DNA of 55,191 nucleotides from Scybalousia_A sp964639765 (lineage in GTDB: Bacteria; Bacteroidota; Bacteroidia; Bacteroidales; P3). The stretch is taken from assembly GCA_964639765.1 (NCBI GenBank), contig CAZXEN010000011.1:1-55191 (forward strand). Direction: 5' to 3'. Of this stretch, positions 54,089 through 55,191 are shown piece by piece. A program made the translations under genes and the position numbers. Each line of letters starts with the position of its first letter. The stretch's first letter is position 1. Under the pieces are notes generated by a model. That model was given only the letters and a program-made list of their open reading frames with translations, made no database searches and had not been told where the DNA came from.

Positions 54089-54215
54089 AAAAAACATCAG
54101 GATTTTAGAAAAAAAGTCTTCGTTTTCGTGAAAAAAAACGAAGTTTTTACACCCTTAAAAGTAGGTTTTTATACCCTAAAAACGAAGATTTAAAAATCTA
54201 AAACGCCGTTTTTTT
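54089..54215. repeat. A-tract/word/T-tract array (site G)
   Basis: A-tracts start at 54089, 54109, 54131, 54157 and 54178. The cores are CATCAGGA, GTCTTCG, ACGAAG, GTAGG and ACGAAGA. AAAAAACATCAGGATTTT is the reverse complement of the last unit of the array at 33345, showing that words occur in both orientations. Confidence 0.7.
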
Positions 54216-54263
54216 ACAAAATATCTAAACCTTTGTAAATAAAACAAATACACAACACAAAAA

Positions 54264-54365
54264 GTCTCGGAGAGACGAAATTCTATTAACCCCATACGTG
54301 AGTATGTGGTGGGGATACCCACTGCGTTTTAATTCTCCCCCACCATCTGCGTCTCAAAGAGACGC
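54264..54365. repeat. Composite palindromic element
   Basis: It is built from GTCTC/GAGAC (54264-54276), CCCCATAC/GTATG (54290-54306), TGGTGGGG/CCCCACCA (54307-54314 with 54338-54345) and GCGTCTC/GAGACGC (54349-54365). GTCTC occurs at both ends. This looks like a dispersed REP-like element of about 100 bases; no second copy is in this window. Confidence 0.55.
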
Positions 54366-54377
54366 TGCTTTGTTTTG

Positions 54378-55190
54378 TTATTCAACAATATATTCGTCAA
54401 TGTTCTTTGTCTGGGAAGAGAAGTTTATTCCTATCTTATATAGTTTTCTTTCATCCTGTTGGAAAGGAAGTGGATAGTCCTTACTATCTATCTGCTGCAA
54501 AGCCTCCTGTGCTGACTTGTCAAACTTGAATTCAAACAAATACAGAAAATTATCGGTCCTTACTATCATATCTATGCGTCCGCTCACTATCTTGTATTCT
54601 GCCTCTACTATGAAGCCTATCAACTTGCAGATGATAAAGATGACCGTCTGATAATGGTTCTCTGTATCCTTTATAAGGTCGTAAGGTACTGAAGCAAAGA
54701 ACACCTTCATAGTCTTTAGAAAGTCTTCTATCTCTCCGTTCTCCAAGTTCTCATACATCTTCTCAACATATGAAAAACTTGCATTCTCATTGGTATGCAT
54801 ATACTTCGGCAAAAGAAAATCAAGAAAACTCTCCTCAACCTCTTTGTTTGGATAGCCAAGTTTATAGGCGCCGCTCTTTTTGTTGTAGCTTTTTATGGTG
54901 AGATAGCCTGACTGATAAAACAACGCAACAGGTGCATTCATCATACTTTCCTTGCTGGTCAAATCCTTGGCTGTTATCTTGTTTTCTGAAAAATCTCTTA
55001 AGTCATAGTCGTTTTCCTGCAAAAGCTTCACAAGAAACGTAGGCGTACCCGTCTGATACCAATAGTTTCTAAGTTTTCTTTCTGTTAAGGCGTTTAAAAG
55101 AGAAAATGGATTGTAAATATCTATAGAAATGTTTTCTGAAAAGTGATAGCCGTCATACATCGCTTTCAGTTGCAAAAGTATGTCTTCGCT
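54378..55190 (-). CDS. C-terminal part of an AAA-ATPase-like/PD-(D/E)XK protein, cut by window edge
   Basis: The frame is open to base 55190 and continues outside the window. The visible 271 codons contain the middle of the AAA-ATPase-like domain (YDGYHFSENISIDIYNPFSL). They end in the PD-(D/E)XK nuclease domain, with Asp in GRIDMIV and Glu-x-Lys in YLFEFKF, then the conserved ALQQIDSKDY. These proteins are abundant, often multicopy, in Bacteroidales; their function is unknown. The ATP-binding half must lie beyond the window. Confidence 0.88.
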   Translation of the reverse strand, partial: SEDILLQLKAMYDGYHFSENISIDIYNPFSLLNALTERKLRNYWYQTGTPTFLVKLLQENDYDLRDFSENKITAKDLTSKESMMNAPVALFYQSGYLTIKSYNKKSGAYKLGYPNKEVEESFLDFLLPKYMHTNENASFSYVEKMYENLENGEIEDFLKTMKVFFASVPYDLIKDTENHYQTVIFIICKLIGFIVEAEYKIVSGRIDMIVRTDNFLYLFEFKFDKSAQEALQQIDSKDYPLPFQQDERKLYKIGINFSSQTKNIDEYIVE

Positions 55191-55191
55191 T

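Larger units (their letters stand above)
54050..54377. other. Gene-free region with array and palindromic element
   Basis: The region is 328 bases between convergent genes. It contains an A-tract array (54089-54215) and a composite palindromic element (54264-54365). I see nothing else. Confidence 0.65.

Overview
The window is chromosomal DNA of a low-GC member of the Bacteroidales/Bacteroidia. The evidence is a gldL-gldM-gldN block of the type IX secretion system (T9SS), a GldH lipoprotein, three large exported proteins with gliding-motility-type (CHU_C, type B) C-termini, a TonB-dependent receptor with a carboxypeptidase-regulatory-like domain, and promoters of the Bacteroidetes type (TAnnTTTG about 19-20 bases after a TTG box). 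It is a draft assembly: a run of exactly 100 N lies at 39403-39502, inside a tandem-repeat gene. I cannot name the genus.

Layout. 1-966: 5' part of enolase. 1160-4670: gldN, gldM, gldL on the minus strand (no gldK). 5307-8471: a MerR-like regulator, D-Ala-D-Ala ligase and a lipid-exporter-like ABC protein. 8564-11507: TonB-dependent receptor with an overlapping small PD-(D/E)XK protein. 11713-19410: housekeeping and envelope genes (YfgM-like TPR protein, dihydroorotate dehydrogenase-like protein, four-helix-bundle protein, DNA polymerase III delta', PSP1 protein, GldH, PBP1A). 19417-22883: a minus-strand lipid-synthesis operon, DUF177-rpmF-plsX-fabH, followed by a metallo-hydrolase. 23327-27196: a cluster with folK, two paralogous TPR/PGLG membrane proteins, YidD, a LolA-like protein and a TM2 protein. 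27331-35437: DMT transporter, large T9SS cargo, RNase H, MFS transporter, tRNA-Asn and a small membrane protein.

The accessory part is 35517-51837. It holds a decayed AAA/DUF4143 ATPase and then a tightly coupled five-gene minus-strand cassette (36690-43010) in which every product has an export signal: an LPP20-like protein, a DUF4384 protein, two tandem WG-repeat/caspase-domain proteins, and a transglutaminase-like protease with four 11-residue repeats. One caspase-like protein keeps the His/Cys pair; its paralogue has Gln and Gly there. Upstream lie a small XRE regulator and a roughly 245-nt minus-strand segment with a promoter and long-range complementary arms, probably a structured RNA or leader. 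Next come two T9SS cargo proteins, one of 2110 residues built from about 30 'GCDS' repeats. The right end holds a SAM hydrolase, a PAP2 phosphatase and the C-terminal part of an AAA/PD-(D/E)XK protein.

A second unusual layer is non-coding. At least six intergenic regions carry arrays of about 21-22-bp units, each an A-tract, a short 'word' and a T-tract. The same words recur in different arrays, often in reverse complement. The spacing is close to two helical turns, so these arrays may be curved DNA, terminators or both.
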